This document shows, piece by piece, positions 28,317 through 38,433 of a stretch of DNA of 64,000 bases. Position numbers and translations under genes: made by a program. Positions within the stretch are counted from its first letter, which is position 1, and each line of letters starts with the position of its first letter. Source of the stretch: Nostoc sp. C052. GTDB lineage: Bacteria; Cyanobacteriota; Cyanobacteriia; Cyanobacteriales; Nostocaceae. The stretch is from contig NZ_CP040272.1 of NCBI RefSeq assembly GCF_013393905.1, positions 2,976,001-3,040,000 of the forward strand, given 5' to 3'. A model generated the notes under the pieces. It made no database searches and was not told the origin of the DNA. It saw nothing but the letters and a program-made list of their open reading frames with translations.

Positions 28317-28859
28317 ATGGATTTTATCAAAAAGTTAATTTCGGGTATTCAGGGTTTTCTTGGTGGTATTCTGGGTTTCATTACCGGACTGTTACCAGGG
28401 AAGAAGAAAAGCAACGGCTACTTCTTAGAATTGGACGAAGCTAAAGATGCTGCCAAAGATGCTGTTAAAGAGGTCGCATCGAATGCGAAGAAAGTAGCAG
28501 ACACAGTTTCATCGAATGCTAAGAAAGTAGCAGAGACAATTACATCAGAAGCACCAACTCCATCCAAGCCAGAGTCATTGAATGGAACAAAAACCGCTGC
28601 GGCTAAGGCAAAATCAGCTAAAAATTCTAAAGCAGCTGATGTTCAACTAGTCCAGACTGCTGAGGGTCTTAAAGTTGAACCCGCTAAAAATGCGAAAGCC
28701 GCAGCAGCCAAAGTCATTAAAGAGCAGCCAACTGAAACCACCTTTGCACCAAAATATCTTGCTCCTTCGACTACAAGCTCTAATGGTCGTCGTCGTCCAG
28801 GGGCGAATATGAGTGCTTATCTAGAACTGGCACGTCAGGTAAAAACCCCTAAGAATTAA
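28317..28859 (+). CDS. Unknown protein with amphipathic N-terminus and Ala/Lys-rich helices
   Basis: 180 residues. The first 30 form a glycine-rich amphipathic or membrane-inserting stretch (FIKKLISGIQGFLGGILGFI). Near-repeat helices follow (DAAKDAVKEVASNAKKVADT, SSNAKKVAETITSEA), then a low-complexity Lys/Ala linker and a basic C-terminus (SSNGRRRPGANMSAYLELAR). Looks membrane-associated and partly disordered. I do not recognise a family with a known function. Codon use is like the neighbours, and GGAG lies near the ATG. Confidence 0.8.
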   Translation: MDFIKKLISGIQGFLGGILGFITGLLPGKKKSNGYFLELDEAKDAAKDAVKEVASNAKKVADTVSSNAKKVAETITSEAPTPSKPESLNGTKTAAAKAKSAKNSKAADVQLVQTAEGLKVEPAKNAKAAAAKVIKEQPTETTFAPKYLAPSTTSSNGRRRPGANMSAYLELARQVKTPKN

Positions 28860-28867
28860 TTAATTTG

Positions 28868-28914
28868 TAGAGACGCAAAATTGCATTTCTTACCGAAATA
28901 CTAACGCGTCTCTA
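28868..28914. terminator. Hairpin between convergent genes
   Basis: TAGAGACGC (28868) pairs with GCGTCTCTA (ending 28914). The loop is 29 bp, and the 28317 gene (ending 28859) and the VIT gene (ending 28919) face each other here. Possibly a two-way terminator or a dispersed palindrome. Confidence 0.45.
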
Positions 28915-28918
28915 ACAA

Positions 28919-31258
28919 TTAAATGTGAAGATGTAAGGTTAAGATAACTTTGCCAGTTGTAGATGGGGAAACTCTCCAAAGTAGGAGCGATCGCTTAATT
29001 TTTTCTACTACAACTGGATCTTTTAGGGTAGAGGCTTCTTCGTCTAACATTACCCGTTCTACCCGACCTTTGTTGACGGTGAACTCAAAGACGATTTCAC
29101 CACTGAAGCCGGAAGGAAAGTTTAGCTGTTGAAGGTGTTGGGTTAGGTTAGCAATTTCTGTTTCATCCAAGCCAGTAACACTGATTACTTCTAACTTATG
29201 GTTGATTACTGCTTCTGATATTTCATCTTGTTCTATCTCCTCTAAATCAAAGCTCAAAGATATCTCGGCTTCTTTGGCTGCTGGAGATGGTGGCGATCGC
29301 CTTTTGTAGAGAAAATCGGGAGCTTCTGATAATGCTGGTGCTGACAATTTCATTTGAGGCGCAAAACTACCAGCCGGAGCATTACCAAACACTCCTTGGT
29401 AACTAACGGCTTCAGGCATTTCCACTGGCACTTGCCTAGACAGATATTCGCTTCCTGGTTCAACCCGCACGTCATCGCTGACAGCCACAAAAGCGGTGTA
29501 TTGAGAAAGCAGTTGATAATTTAAGGCTGTTTCTGTAACTGCTTCTACACCAGCTTTGGTTTCAAAACTCACCATTTGATTCATCAAGTCTTTGATACGA
29601 GCGCGTCCCCACAACTGCGCTACAGCAACATTTCCTGTTTCCTCAAATCTGAGGTGAAACGTTTTTTCATAGTGCTTACCACCCGCAGCAATGCCGGAGA
29701 TTTGCAGATTACCACTAGCTCTATCTTGTTTGCGACCAAATAAAACTAATGGTTGTTCGCTGAATAAATCAGGCGCTACCTTTGGGTAAATCATAGGTGA
29801 TTCTGTGTCACCTTGCCAAGAGATTTGAATATTCGTAAGTACAGGATTGTTAATTTGCCTATAAAACTTTTCGGCAACTTCTTCTGTGGGTTCATCATGA
29901 CGAATAATTGTAGATATTCCCCGGCCAATTTCGGCGATACGATTTAGTAAAAAACGGTTAACTGAACTACCTACACCGAAACTGTAAAGGCGATTTGCTG
30001 GTTGTAGATGCTGTTGTACCTCTGCTAAAATCTCATTTTCGTTGCCGATATAGCCATCGGTTAAGAGTACAACGCTGCGTAATCTTCCGACTGGTGTAGG
30101 GAAATTTATCGCTGTACGAATGCCACTGAGCATTTCTGTGCTGCCATCAGCTTGTAAATTGTTAATGTAAGCGATCGCCTTAGCACGATTTTCTGCTGTA
30201 TTCGGCAGAGGTTTTGGCGATAACTGCCTAACTCTATCGGAAAAATCGATAATTGTGAAAGTATCGTTGGGATTTAACCCATTGATAAATCGCCGCATTA
30301 ACTCTTGACACTTTTGCAACGGATCGCCAGATTGGGAACCGGAAGTATCTACCAAAAATACAACATCTTTGGGTACAATCTCATCAGTGGAATATTCCAA
30401 AGCTGGAATCAAATATATTGCAAAATGTCCGCCGCGATCGTCAGCTTGGGTTAATACTGTAGATTGAGTTTCTTGACCAGAAACTTGATAGCGGAGAATT
30501 AAATCTTTGTTGGGAATTGTATCTTCTCCAGCTAATTGAATTCGCAGAATTTGACCTGAGTGTTCAATTTTTAATTGATGGGAAGGAGAACGCACTTGAG
30601 AAATTGGGAAACCCGCATCAATTTCGACTGTGACATTAATATTGTGACGCGATCGCGTTCCTTCAGCGACTACAGGCGGTGTAATGCGCGAAGCATCAGG
30701 AACTTGGTCTGTATCACCGCTAGCATCTATCGGTGTTCCTGGAATATATCTTGGCCCAACCACCATCGGGAAAACAAATTCGTAATTTCCCGCCTCAAAT
30801 TTTAAATTTTCGGTGTAACGGATTGTGACATCAATTTGTTCGCCAGGTTTGATATTAGCGAGAGACTGAGTAAAGATGTTGTCTCGTTCCTGTTCTAGAA
30901 GTCCAGCAGTGCGTCCTTCTTGTTTTGCCTTTTCGTAGATGGCTACAGCTTCTTCACGTTTTTTAATATTACCTTTGATGGTGCGATCGCCTATTTTGAT
31001 TTCCATGTCATCCACCGCCGCCTCATCGGGTAATGGAAAGACATACACCGCTTCTAAAGGCTGTTTAAAGGGATTTTCAAAGCTTTGGATGACCTCAACT
31101 CGTGACAAGTTACCGGCAATTTTTGCTATAACTTCTGTGTGTTTTAGGGGAAAAACTACCTGTTTTCCTTCAGGGGATTGGACGTATAAACCCCCTAGCT
31201 GTTGGTTTTTAGCACTTACTGTATTCATAGGTTTGATAGCTTTCTTTATGTGGAACAT
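28919..31258 (-). CDS. VIT domain / von Willebrand A domain protein with TonB-like C-terminus
   Basis: 779 residues. VIT domain at about 25-145 (VEVIQSFENPFKQPLEAVYVFPLPDEAAV, GRTAGLLEQERDNIFTQSLANI). VWA domain at about 295-465 with the MIDAS motif DTSGSQSG and VVLLTDGYIGNE. The C-terminal part (about 690-779, LPSGFSGEIVFEFTVNKGRVERV) resembles a TonB-type energy-transducing domain. No signal peptide or sortase motif is visible. Related VIT-VWA proteins are cell-surface or protein-interaction factors in many bacteria; the role here is unknown. It diverges from the HTH gene at 31350 with 91 bp between. Confidence 0.88.
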   Translation of the reverse strand: MFHIKKAIKPMNTVSAKNQQLGGLYVQSPEGKQVVFPLKHTEVIAKIAGNLSRVEVIQSFENPFKQPLEAVYVFPLPDEAAVDDMEIKIGDRTIKGNIKKREEAVAIYEKAKQEGRTAGLLEQERDNIFTQSLANIKPGEQIDVTIRYTENLKFEAGNYEFVFPMVVGPRYIPGTPIDASGDTDQVPDASRITPPVVAEGTRSRHNINVTVEIDAGFPISQVRSPSHQLKIEHSGQILRIQLAGEDTIPNKDLILRYQVSGQETQSTVLTQADDRGGHFAIYLIPALEYSTDEIVPKDVVFLVDTSGSQSGDPLQKCQELMRRFINGLNPNDTFTIIDFSDRVRQLSPKPLPNTAENRAKAIAYINNLQADGSTEMLSGIRTAINFPTPVGRLRSVVLLTDGYIGNENEILAEVQQHLQPANRLYSFGVGSSVNRFLLNRIAEIGRGISTIIRHDEPTEEVAEKFYRQINNPVLTNIQISWQGDTESPMIYPKVAPDLFSEQPLVLFGRKQDRASGNLQISGIAAGGKHYEKTFHLRFEETGNVAVAQLWGRARIKDLMNQMVSFETKAGVEAVTETALNYQLLSQYTAFVAVSDDVRVEPGSEYLSRQVPVEMPEAVSYQGVFGNAPAGSFAPQMKLSAPALSEAPDFLYKRRSPPSPAAKEAEISLSFDLEEIEQDEISEAVINHKLEVISVTGLDETEIANLTQHLQQLNFPSGFSGEIVFEFTVNKGRVERVMLDEEASTLKDPVVVEKIKRSLLLWRVSPSTTGKVILTLHLHI

Positions 31259-31349
31259 AACCCTAGAGTAACCAAAGCAACAAGTACTGTAACCTAACCA
31301 CTCTTAGGAGTTTTGTTAGGATATGGGTTAAAAGCTGATACATCCAACA

Positions 31350-32444
31350 ATGACACCAATTCCCCAACCCTTTACGCAAGCTGAAAATGACTGGGATTTA
31401 GCAAGTTTGTGCCAAGATATCACCTCTGCAAAACAGCAAATTTCTGGTAAACCCAAACAACTGACACCATTGGAAATAACTTGTCTGAAGGGATTGCTTT
31501 GTGGTTATAGTCCTAGTGAAATAGCTGCTGCAATCAATCGGGAAGTTAGGGGTTTAAGAGTTGATTTATCTAGAGGATTGTATCGCTACATCGAAGTACT
31601 AACTAAGCGGCCTTCTAACAGCTTAAAAGACTGGAGGGAAGTTACTGACTGGCTAGCAAAAGCTAACTATAAAACTAATTTTTCTCATCGTTCTTTGCAA
31701 AACAATGATTCGTTAATCAAAATTGTTGATATTTCCCTTGAAGGCTCTGTTAATTCTTGTGTAATTGATTTAAAAGTCCGTAATATTGGCAATCAGGTTG
31801 CTTTCTTGAAAAATACTAAGTTTCTATTTCATAATGCCTGGGTGCTGAAAAGTTGGGTTTTACCTAGACTTGAAATAAATGAGCAGCTAGCTTATGCGCC
31901 AGCGCCAGCTATGGAAATGAAGCGGAGTAGAACTGTTCCATCTAGTTGTGACTACCAAATTTCTTTACCAGCAGATATAAATTTCAATGTCACTTTACCA
32001 TTCAATTTTGCTACAGAAAATTATTTAAATATACAACCGGAAATTGTTCATATTGAAAACTTTAAAATTTCCCAGTGCGTGAGTTGTAATGATGTAGATA
32101 GATTTACGTTTACTTTATTTTTGCCCAAAAATGAGCAACAAATTTCTAGTAATGAACAGGCATCATATTTGATACGCACATCATATATTTATAACTTTAA
32201 ACTAGAACTTGTTTATGATGAAGATAATAAAAGTATTCAGTCTTCTGATTTAATTATTTTGTTGGAACCAAAATATCCTGAGGATATAGAAACACGAGAA
32301 TTTTTAATAGAATCTAATTCCAAACTTTCCACGAGTATGAAAAAATGGAGTCAGGATAATTTAGAGTTGCTAATGGCAATAGCCAAAATCAAAGGTGTTA
32401 TGAGTTCATCACTGAATTCTTTAATAAAAAGAGCAGTGTCTTAG
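31350..32444 (+). CDS. HTH-domain protein of unknown function (vMAP-like N-terminus)
   Basis: 364 residues. Residues 38-88 (LTPLEITCLKGLLCGYSPSEIAAAIN, then REVRGLRVDLSRGLYRYIEVL) form a helix-turn-helix seen at the N-terminus of many cyanobacterial multidomain proteins, including the vWA-MoxR-associated type. The remaining 270 residues have no motif that I recognise; they look beta-rich (SVNSCVIDLKVRNIGNQVAFLKN). It is divergent from the VWA protein, which could reflect a functional link, but that is inference. Confidence 0.72.
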   Translation: MTPIPQPFTQAENDWDLASLCQDITSAKQQISGKPKQLTPLEITCLKGLLCGYSPSEIAAAINREVRGLRVDLSRGLYRYIEVLTKRPSNSLKDWREVTDWLAKANYKTNFSHRSLQNNDSLIKIVDISLEGSVNSCVIDLKVRNIGNQVAFLKNTKFLFHNAWVLKSWVLPRLEINEQLAYAPAPAMEMKRSRTVPSSCDYQISLPADINFNVTLPFNFATENYLNIQPEIVHIENFKISQCVSCNDVDRFTFTLFLPKNEQQISSNEQASYLIRTSYIYNFKLELVYDEDNKSIQSSDLIILLEPKYPEDIETREFLIESNSKLSTSMKKWSQDNLELLMAIAKIKGVMSSSLNSLIKRAVS

Positions 32445-32645
32445 CCTAAAATCTAACGTATCCTACGCCGTTGCTTTTTGCCGTTACTCCGATTAAATTC
32501 GATTTGGTAAGCAAAATCGAGCTTTCAGTGCTTGAATAACACCTCTATCATTGTTACCCTCCGCTACTTAAACTCGCCTGCCTTATGTTGTCTTGTTCTT
32601 ACTTTTTGGTTATCAATTAATTAATCTACTGATGATGATTTATCC

Positions 32646-33536
32646 TTATTGTTGGTTTAACCAATTTTCTAAATCAGCAACACTAGAAAAGCCGAGTAAT
32701 GCTTCTCCTAGATTCTCTAATTGTTCAATCGATAATCCTTGAACTCGCTCGATTAATGATGGATTAATTTTCCCAATCCGACGATTGAGTTGACGTAATA
32801 TTAAGTTTTGTTCTCCTTCCTGCCTCCCCTCTTGTTTGGCTTGTTCTCTATCTCTTTGATAAAGTGGTTCTAGTCGCATAATTAACTCCCTATCATCTGC
32901 TTCTAATTCTTGATTTAGTCTCAAATTTTCTCGCAAGTTGTAAACTAATTCGAGTGTTGCTTTCTGGTATGGATGATTTAATGGTAACGCTTGCAGCTCG
33001 ATAATTGCCTGTGACTGCACATTTCCTCTTCCCAAAAGCCTCAACCATAACGTCTGTGGTGTTTGCGGTAGTTGATGTATCGCCACAATTGCTGTCCGCA
33101 AGGCCTCTGGCAAAAAATGTACTCCCGATAACCAACTTTCTTTTTCAATAGTTCCAAAGCTAGACAATCTAGTTTCAGATATGGTTGGTGTAAGAACCCA
33201 CAATTTGGGAATTTCTGAGTCCTGAAGTTTGGTTTTATTTGCTTTAGCTTCTCGCCGGATGAGAGCTTTTACTTCTAATAATTTTAGAATACAGTCGCAT
33301 ATTTCATCGGTAGAAGCTGGATTGCGAAATGGTTCAATTATCGCAGGATGTTCCGCAAGTCTTCCTAGTAAACCCAGCACCTGTAAATTAGAGCTTTGCT
33401 GCTTATCAGGAGTGAATAAAACATCTATTTCTTTAATCTCCCCTGAAACTTTTTCTGATGGCTTGACTTCTCCATAATCTTTTAGTAATTCTTCCAGATA
33501 GTCTTTGGCAAATTTGTCATGTATAAAGCGCGTCAT
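32646..33536 (-). CDS. DUF4351 protein, Rpn-like (putative PD-(D/E)XK nuclease relative)
   Basis: 296 residues. N-terminal half FAKDYLEELLKDYGEV...KEIDVLF has a possible nuclease Asp. The C-terminal 60 residues (LILRQLNRRIGKINPSLIERVQ, LGEALLGFSSVADLENWL) are the DUF4351 domain. Family knowledge: Rpn proteins are recombination-promoting nucleases tied to transposase-like families. Only 17 bp separates it from the TPR gene. Two more DUF4351 genes lie at 42.1 and 43.1 kb. Confidence 0.8.
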   Translation of the reverse strand: MTRFIHDKFAKDYLEELLKDYGEVKPSEKVSGEIKEIDVLFTPDKQQSSNLQVLGLLGRLAEHPAIIEPFRNPASTDEICDCILKLLEVKALIRREAKANKTKLQDSEIPKLWVLTPTISETRLSSFGTIEKESWLSGVHFLPEALRTAIVAIHQLPQTPQTLWLRLLGRGNVQSQAIIELQALPLNHPYQKATLELVYNLRENLRLNQELEADDRELIMRLEPLYQRDREQAKQEGRQEGEQNLILRQLNRRIGKINPSLIERVQGLSIEQLENLGEALLGFSSVADLENWLNQQ

Positions 33537-33553
33537 TTCTATTGATCTACAAA

Positions 33554-34654
33554 TTATTTAACAAACACCAGTCCACTATATAAATGAAAAGCGGAATCCC
33601 AATTACTCTGCTCTCGACGAAATAGATCGATGCGAGACTTGATATGACTCAGCATTTCTGTTTGATCTAATGTTGTATCTGCAAAATGCGTGAAATCAGA
33701 CCAGATTTTAACTTGAGGTAGTTGCTGGTTAATCCAACTAGATAAATTATTCCAATTAATTCTGATTGTATTTTGGCTAGCTTGAGGAATGATTTCTAAA
33801 CCTTGCTGGAATTCATAGCCGCTATCATAAAATCGGAGAATGCAGCGTCTACCAGGTATGTGTAAATCACAAAACTGAGCATAATCTTGTGTTTGAGTTT
33901 TTCGTTCGAGTTTATGGTAGGGATTAACATCTACAACTTGTTCAAAAATAGGTAATAGTCCTACTACTCTGGCTGTGACTTCTGACCAGTCAAAGGTGAG
34001 AGAACCGAGTTGATTTGTGTCATTACGGCAAACAATAGTAGCTTGTGGGCTAGATTCTTGGAAATGTTTGACTTGATAAACTTGAATTTGCTGAATTTGA
34101 GCTATTGTTGCCCAAAAGCAAGGAATGCCAGCTTGCTGTAACTGTTTTCCATAAAATTTTAGTTCTCCAATTTGACCAGTGCGGTACAACCTCCAGCCAC
34201 GACTTGGCATTAATAGCCTTGCAGTGTAGGGGTCTAGCTGCATAATCTGGGCAAATTTCCGAGAGGCTTCTGTTTTCAGTTCGTTACTAAGTGGTTCTAA
34301 AACTAGTACGCCAAGTTCGGTGTTATTCGGTTCAGATTTTGCTTGAGAAATGGCTCTTTGTCTTTCTTCTAGTTCCATTTCTTGTAGTCTTTGCAAACCT
34401 TGACGTGCTAGCGCCACTATTTTGGTATTTGTCGTATCTCGCAGCAGTTGCCGATAAATTTTTTCTGCATTCTGACGCTTTCCAGATACTTCATGCAGCC
34501 GACCAAGATAAAATTGTACCCAAGGATTGTCTGGTGATTCTTTTTGCAGCTGTTTGAGTAATTTAGCCGCTGTTTGATAGTCTTTATGCTCAAAGGCGAT
34601 CGCAACTTGCTCAATCATCACTTTAAATACACGCTGGAGTGATGTCTCACCCAA
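33554..34654 (-). CDS. Tetratricopeptide repeat protein of unknown function
   Basis: 366 residues. TPR-like helices occupy about 1-95 (AIAFEHKDYQTAAKLLKQLQ, NPWVQFYLGRLHEVSGKRQNAEKIYRQLL). The rest is a conserved-looking domain, with SRKFAQIMQLDPYTARLLMPSRGWRLY and PCFWATIAQIQQIQVYQV as the clearest parts. rsmE begins 28 bp upstream on the same strand, so they probably form an operon. No signal peptide; cytoplasmic. Confidence 0.8.
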   Translation of the reverse strand: MGETSLQRVFKVMIEQVAIAFEHKDYQTAAKLLKQLQKESPDNPWVQFYLGRLHEVSGKRQNAEKIYRQLLRDTTNTKIVALARQGLQRLQEMELEERQRAISQAKSEPNNTELGVLVLEPLSNELKTEASRKFAQIMQLDPYTARLLMPSRGWRLYRTGQIGELKFYGKQLQQAGIPCFWATIAQIQQIQVYQVKHFQESSPQATIVCRNDTNQLGSLTFDWSEVTARVVGLLPIFEQVVDVNPYHKLERKTQTQDYAQFCDLHIPGRRCILRFYDSGYEFQQGLEIIPQASQNTIRINWNNLSSWINQQLPQVKIWSDFTHFADTTLDQTEMLSHIKSRIDLFRREQSNWDSAFHLYSGLVFVK

Positions 34655-34682
34655 AATTACTTTTGCGTGAGCTATAAATCAT

Positions 34683-35390
34683 TTATACTTCACAAGCTGC
34701 GGAAATCAAGGATAATGCTACGATTGGCGCTGTAACTGCTCTCAGGATGCGACGACCAAGGGAAACAGGTTGAAATCCAGCTGACTCCGCATTCTCAATT
34801 TCTTGTATTGTCCATCCCCCTTCTGGCCCAATAGCAATAACAATCTCGCTAGAGATGTTATTCAGCACTTTGTTTAAATGAGGATAAGCACCACGAGCCT
34901 CACAAATGTAACGGTGACTTGTCTGATTGGCAGTGATGGCAGTATTAAAAGCAACAGGCTCTAAAATTGTTGGCACGAATGAGCGTTCTGACTGTTCAGC
35001 GGCTTCGGCAGCGATGCGCCGCCAGCGTTCGAGCTTTTGAGGACTCGGATGAAGCAAAGTGCGATCGCTCAATACTGGTGCAATACAAGTTACTCCCAAC
35101 TCTGTACAACACCGTACCACTTCATCAAATCCATTGCCTTTGGGTAATGCCACCATCAGCGTAATTGCTACAGGTAATTCTGTTTCTACTAAAAGCGGTT
35201 CTAAAATCTCTGCTTGTTCGCCTGCTAACTGCACTAACCACCATTTCCCCATACCATCCATTGCAATAAAGCGATCGCCTTCACGTAAGCGCAACACCCG
35301 CCCTAAATAATGCTGTTGTTCTTTGGTGAGTAAAATTTGCCCTTGTTGGAATTGGGAGGGTGCGATCGCAATTCGTTGCAGTTGAGACAT
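34683..35390 (-). CDS. rsmE: 16S rRNA (uracil1498-N3)-methyltransferase RsmE
   Basis: 235 residues. Typical RsmE/SPOUT motifs: HYLGRVLRLREGD, ALPKGNGFDEVVRCCTELGV, EAAEQSERSFVPTI, VIAIGPEGGWTIQEIENAE and SLGRRILRAVTAPIVALS. It uses SAM to methylate U1498 of 16S rRNA. Cytoplasmic. Co-directional with the TPR gene. Confidence 0.95.
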   Translation of the reverse strand: MSQLQRIAIAPSQFQQGQILLTKEQQHYLGRVLRLREGDRFIAMDGMGKWWLVQLAGEQAEILEPLLVETELPVAITLMVALPKGNGFDEVVRCCTELGVTCIAPVLSDRTLLHPSPQKLERWRRIAAEAAEQSERSFVPTILEPVAFNTAITANQTSHRYICEARGAYPHLNKVLNNISSEIVIAIGPEGGWTIQEIENAESAGFQPVSLGRRILRAVTAPIVALSLISAACEV

Positions 35391-35589
35391 GATATTTTCT
35401 GCATAATGAGGGTAGGAATTATTTTCCGTCTAGACTGGATTTTGATCGAAATGAAATCTTATTCTATTTCTTGATAAAATAGTGAAGAAGGCAGTTTTTG
35501 CTGAGGGCAGAAGGTTTGCAATGAGCGTGTAGACTGTTGCACTATTTTACCTGTACCATACCCCACTACCATTACACCTCTGTATATCT

Positions 35590-36813
35590 TCATAAGTTGC
35601 GAAAGCCTTCTATGAAGCGGCGGTCAATACAATCTTTGTAATACCACAAGAGCTTATGAGGTGGTAAAGTAAAAGTACCTCTGGTTGCGTAGGCGTAGCC
35701 CGTCGCAGACATCGCTCGTTTATCTCCTGTACCAATTAAACTCAAATATTGTTTCTGTGGTTTATAAGGTTTGAGCGGCTTACCTAATAAAATTCGCTGC
35801 AAATTCTCAAATAAAGGTTTGCCTTGTCTAACAACAAATACCCCAGCTTTGGGACGCGGATGATTTACCATTGTGGCAATGTCACCAGATGCAAATACCT
35901 GCGGGTGCGTTTGAGATTGCAACGTATCTTCTACGAGAATAAAACCTTGCTCATTAGTTCCTAGTCCAGTGGTTTTTAACCATTCGGGTGCTGATGCTTG
36001 TGTTACCCAAAAGATTTTATTGCACTCTACTTTCAACCCAGATTCACATTTAATTTCAAATACTTCTTTAGTCTCCTTGGGTGTTATGGGTGCAATTCTA
36101 CACACAGTTTCCCCAAGATGGAGTTTAATGCCTTGCTCAGTTAAAATTTGCTGAATTTGATGCCGCACTGATGAATGGTAATTGGGCATCAGTTCTTGTC
36201 CACGCTGAAATAAATGAATTTCCAGGTTTTGAATAGGTTGTTGAGTTTGATGCAAAATCTGATGTAAACGCGATCGCATCGATAGGGCTAATTCTACACC
36301 GCCTGCGCCTCCACCTGCGATCGCAATGCTAATTGGTTCATGAGGATTTTTACCTACGGCTTCAACTAGTTCACGCCAATGCTCTAATAGCTGCGATACT
36401 GGTTTAGCTGCGATCGCATATTCTGCCGCACCTGATACAGATATTGTGGCGGGAGTGCTGCCAATATCAATAGACAGCACATCGAAATCTACCGCAAGTC
36501 CGCTAGCACAAAGAACTTTGTTATTTTTCAAGTCTAGGGCAACTACCGTGTCAATACATAACTGTGCTTGAGCAAAGTTCGCCAAGGGTTGCAAGTCAAT
36601 ATGGCATTCATCGTGGCTATAAAATCCGGCAATGTGTCCTGGTAACATTCCAGAATAAGCTGTCTTTGATGCTGCACTAATCAACGTTAAATGTACTTCT
36701 GGTAACGGTTTTGTTCCAAACATTTTCATAACAATAGCATGGCTATGACCGCCGCCAATTAACACCAGCTTTTTAACTATTGGCTGTTTATTTTGCTGCA
36801 TTTTAATACTCAT
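35590..36813 (-). CDS. NDH-2-like FAD-dependent pyridine nucleotide oxidoreductase
   Basis: 407 residues. FAD-binding LVLIGGGHSHAIVMKMF at the N-terminus and NAD-binding IAIAGGGAGGVELALSM near 170-190; VFASGDIATM is the second FAD motif. The GGGHSH motif is shared by the flavoprotein half of cyanobacterial SelD fusions and by NdbC/NDH-2-like proteins. Electron acceptor unknown. An in-frame REP-like repeat (35687-35714) codes for ATGYAYATR near the C-terminus. Start ATG 36813, or the Met four codons further on. Confidence 0.85.
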   Translation of the reverse strand: MSIKMQQNKQPIVKKLVLIGGGHSHAIVMKMFGTKPLPEVHLTLISAASKTAYSGMLPGHIAGFYSHDECHIDLQPLANFAQAQLCIDTVVALDLKNNKVLCASGLAVDFDVLSIDIGSTPATISVSGAAEYAIAAKPVSQLLEHWRELVEAVGKNPHEPISIAIAGGGAGGVELALSMRSRLHQILHQTQQPIQNLEIHLFQRGQELMPNYHSSVRHQIQQILTEQGIKLHLGETVCRIAPITPKETKEVFEIKCESGLKVECNKIFWVTQASAPEWLKTTGLGTNEQGFILVEDTLQSQTHPQVFASGDIATMVNHPRPKAGVFVVRQGKPLFENLQRILLGKPLKPYKPQKQYLSLIGTGDKRAMSATGYAYATRGTFTLPPHKLLWYYKDCIDRRFIEGFRNL

Positions 36814-37245
36814 TTTTAGTTAATCCCTGATTAGGAATAAATCAAAATCATCATGATGAGTAAAAATATATCTAGGCGAATAGAATTTAGCGGCTGTAGA
36901 GACAAAACCCAATACTGTTAAGTTAAAGCTAAAATCCTTTTTTTTAACGTAGACGCGGAGCAGTTTGCCGCAGGCTACCGCAAAGGACGCATACTCCTAC
37001 GGAGAAGCAAGCTACGCCCAGCGTCTCGTAAGAGTTGGACTCAAAGGAAGAGAAGGAATAGAAGTTTGACTGAACTGTATTGAGACAAAACCCACGGAGG
37101 TGGGTTTCCAATTTCTTGAGTTCGCGCAGGCGGACTTGGTTTGTGTAGTCGCCATTTCTAATCGCCAAGTATATTTGCTCAATAGTTATATTTTTCGTTT
37201 TGTTTATTAAAGTAGCTTATTCAAATTAAAAAAATGCCCTTAGTC
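36814..37245. repeat. Intergenic repeats: REP-like block and a MITE-like hairpin unit
   Basis: 36945-37030 holds a GC-rich block of REP fragments (GTAGACGCGGAGCAG, CTACGCCCAGCGTCTC). 37080-37165 carries a unit ACAAAACCCACGGAGGTGGG...GTGTAGTCGCCATTTCTAA that recurs in related form at about 62053-62140. No gene. Confidence 0.7.
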
Positions 37246-37285
37246 CTTGCGGATATTTCCAGTAATTATTAATGCTTCTCATATC

Positions 37286-37996
37286 ATGAAAAATATTTTA
37301 TCAAAGAATCACATTCAAATATCAAAAATATTCCTGTGGATACCTATTTTCCAGGAACAAGTTGAAAAAACTCAGTATCAGTCGCCAAAACAACGTTTAA
37401 GAATAGCAAGCAAACAGCTAGGAAATAACACAATAGAAAACAGTCTGGCTGTAATTAATGATTTAGAGCAAATTGCCCATAATCATCCACAGTACCACTG
37501 GATAATCATAGATATTCTGAGTAATTTTGTACGAAAAAATGCTCCTTATATTCCCGAAGAGAAAGTAACGAGCAATTTGTCAACAAAAGTTCGTATAGAT
37601 ATTCAAGCCGCGTTGACTGTTATCGCCAGAAGAGATGTAAACAAAGATCCAGAAAATGAGCAACTTGATTTGAGCTTCACAGACATGAGAGGAGCAAATT
37701 TAAATGGGGCGAATCTACAACAGACAAATCTTTATCAAGCTAATCTTGCTGGAGCTAATCTTAGAGAAGCTAATCTAGCGGGAGCAATACTTAGTGCAGC
37801 GAACTTAGAAGGAGCTAACTTGTATCTAGCCAACTTAGAAGGAGCAATCCTCAGTGCAGCCAATCTAGAGAGAGTTAACTTTTCTGGAGCTAACCTGCAT
37901 CGTGCCAGTTTATATCTAGCTAGATTGGATGGGGCAATTTTAAATGATGCCATACTTGATGGAGCAAACCTCAGAGAAACCAAATTCTCTAACTAA
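37286..37996 (+). CDS. Pentapeptide-repeat protein with conserved N-terminal domain
   Basis: 236 residues from ATG 37286 (TTG at 37247 is a weaker choice). The N-terminal 125 residues (LAVINDLEQIAHNHPQYHWIIIDILSNFVRKNAP, then KVRIDIQAALTVIARRD) match the domain in the next gene. The C-terminal 105 residues are A(N/I/R)L-xx pentapeptide repeats, forming a right-handed quadrilateral beta helix. No signal peptide or membrane helix. Function unknown; such folds often bind proteins or mimic DNA. Confidence 0.85.
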   Translation: MKNILSKNHIQISKIFLWIPIFQEQVEKTQYQSPKQRLRIASKQLGNNTIENSLAVINDLEQIAHNHPQYHWIIIDILSNFVRKNAPYIPEEKVTSNLSTKVRIDIQAALTVIARRDVNKDPENEQLDLSFTDMRGANLNGANLQQTNLYQANLAGANLREANLAGAILSAANLEGANLYLANLEGAILSAANLERVNFSGANLHRASLYLARLDGAILNDAILDGANLRETKFSN

Positions 37997-38433
37997 AATA
38001 CTAATATCATATCCGCTTGATTAATTTTCCTAACTACCCATTCTTATTTTCAGTGTAATCCGTAATTATTGTACTGCAAGGGTTTCATTGATTTGAAATG
38101 GGTGGTTTATAAGAAGAATTCAGAACTCAGAAGTCAGAATTCAGTATGAGTTCTTACGATTGGGTAATGAATATTGGTTAACAGCGAGTGGAATGGTGTC
38201 TCGTTACTAGTATTAAATATACTGCCTTAAAACTCTATTCCTTTATGGGTAGAGTATTCACCAATTCTGAATTATGATTCCTGGTTTATTTATGCCGTAA
38301 TCTACAAGTATATTCGATATTATTCCGTAGTTCAACAAGTGTCTTGACACCTATTATAATTTTCTGCTAGATGCTATACTATTTTTCCCCAACATCTAAG
38401 TAATAATTCTAGGTTGTAAGGAAAATTTTTACC
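37997..38433. other. Intergenic region; dispersed repeat, no gene
   Basis: 437 bp. TTTCATTGATTT(GA/AG)AATGGGTGG at 38086-38111 recurs almost exactly at 61993-62018. A string of GAACTCAGAAGTCAGAATTCAG also occurs. No coding frame. Confidence 0.7.
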
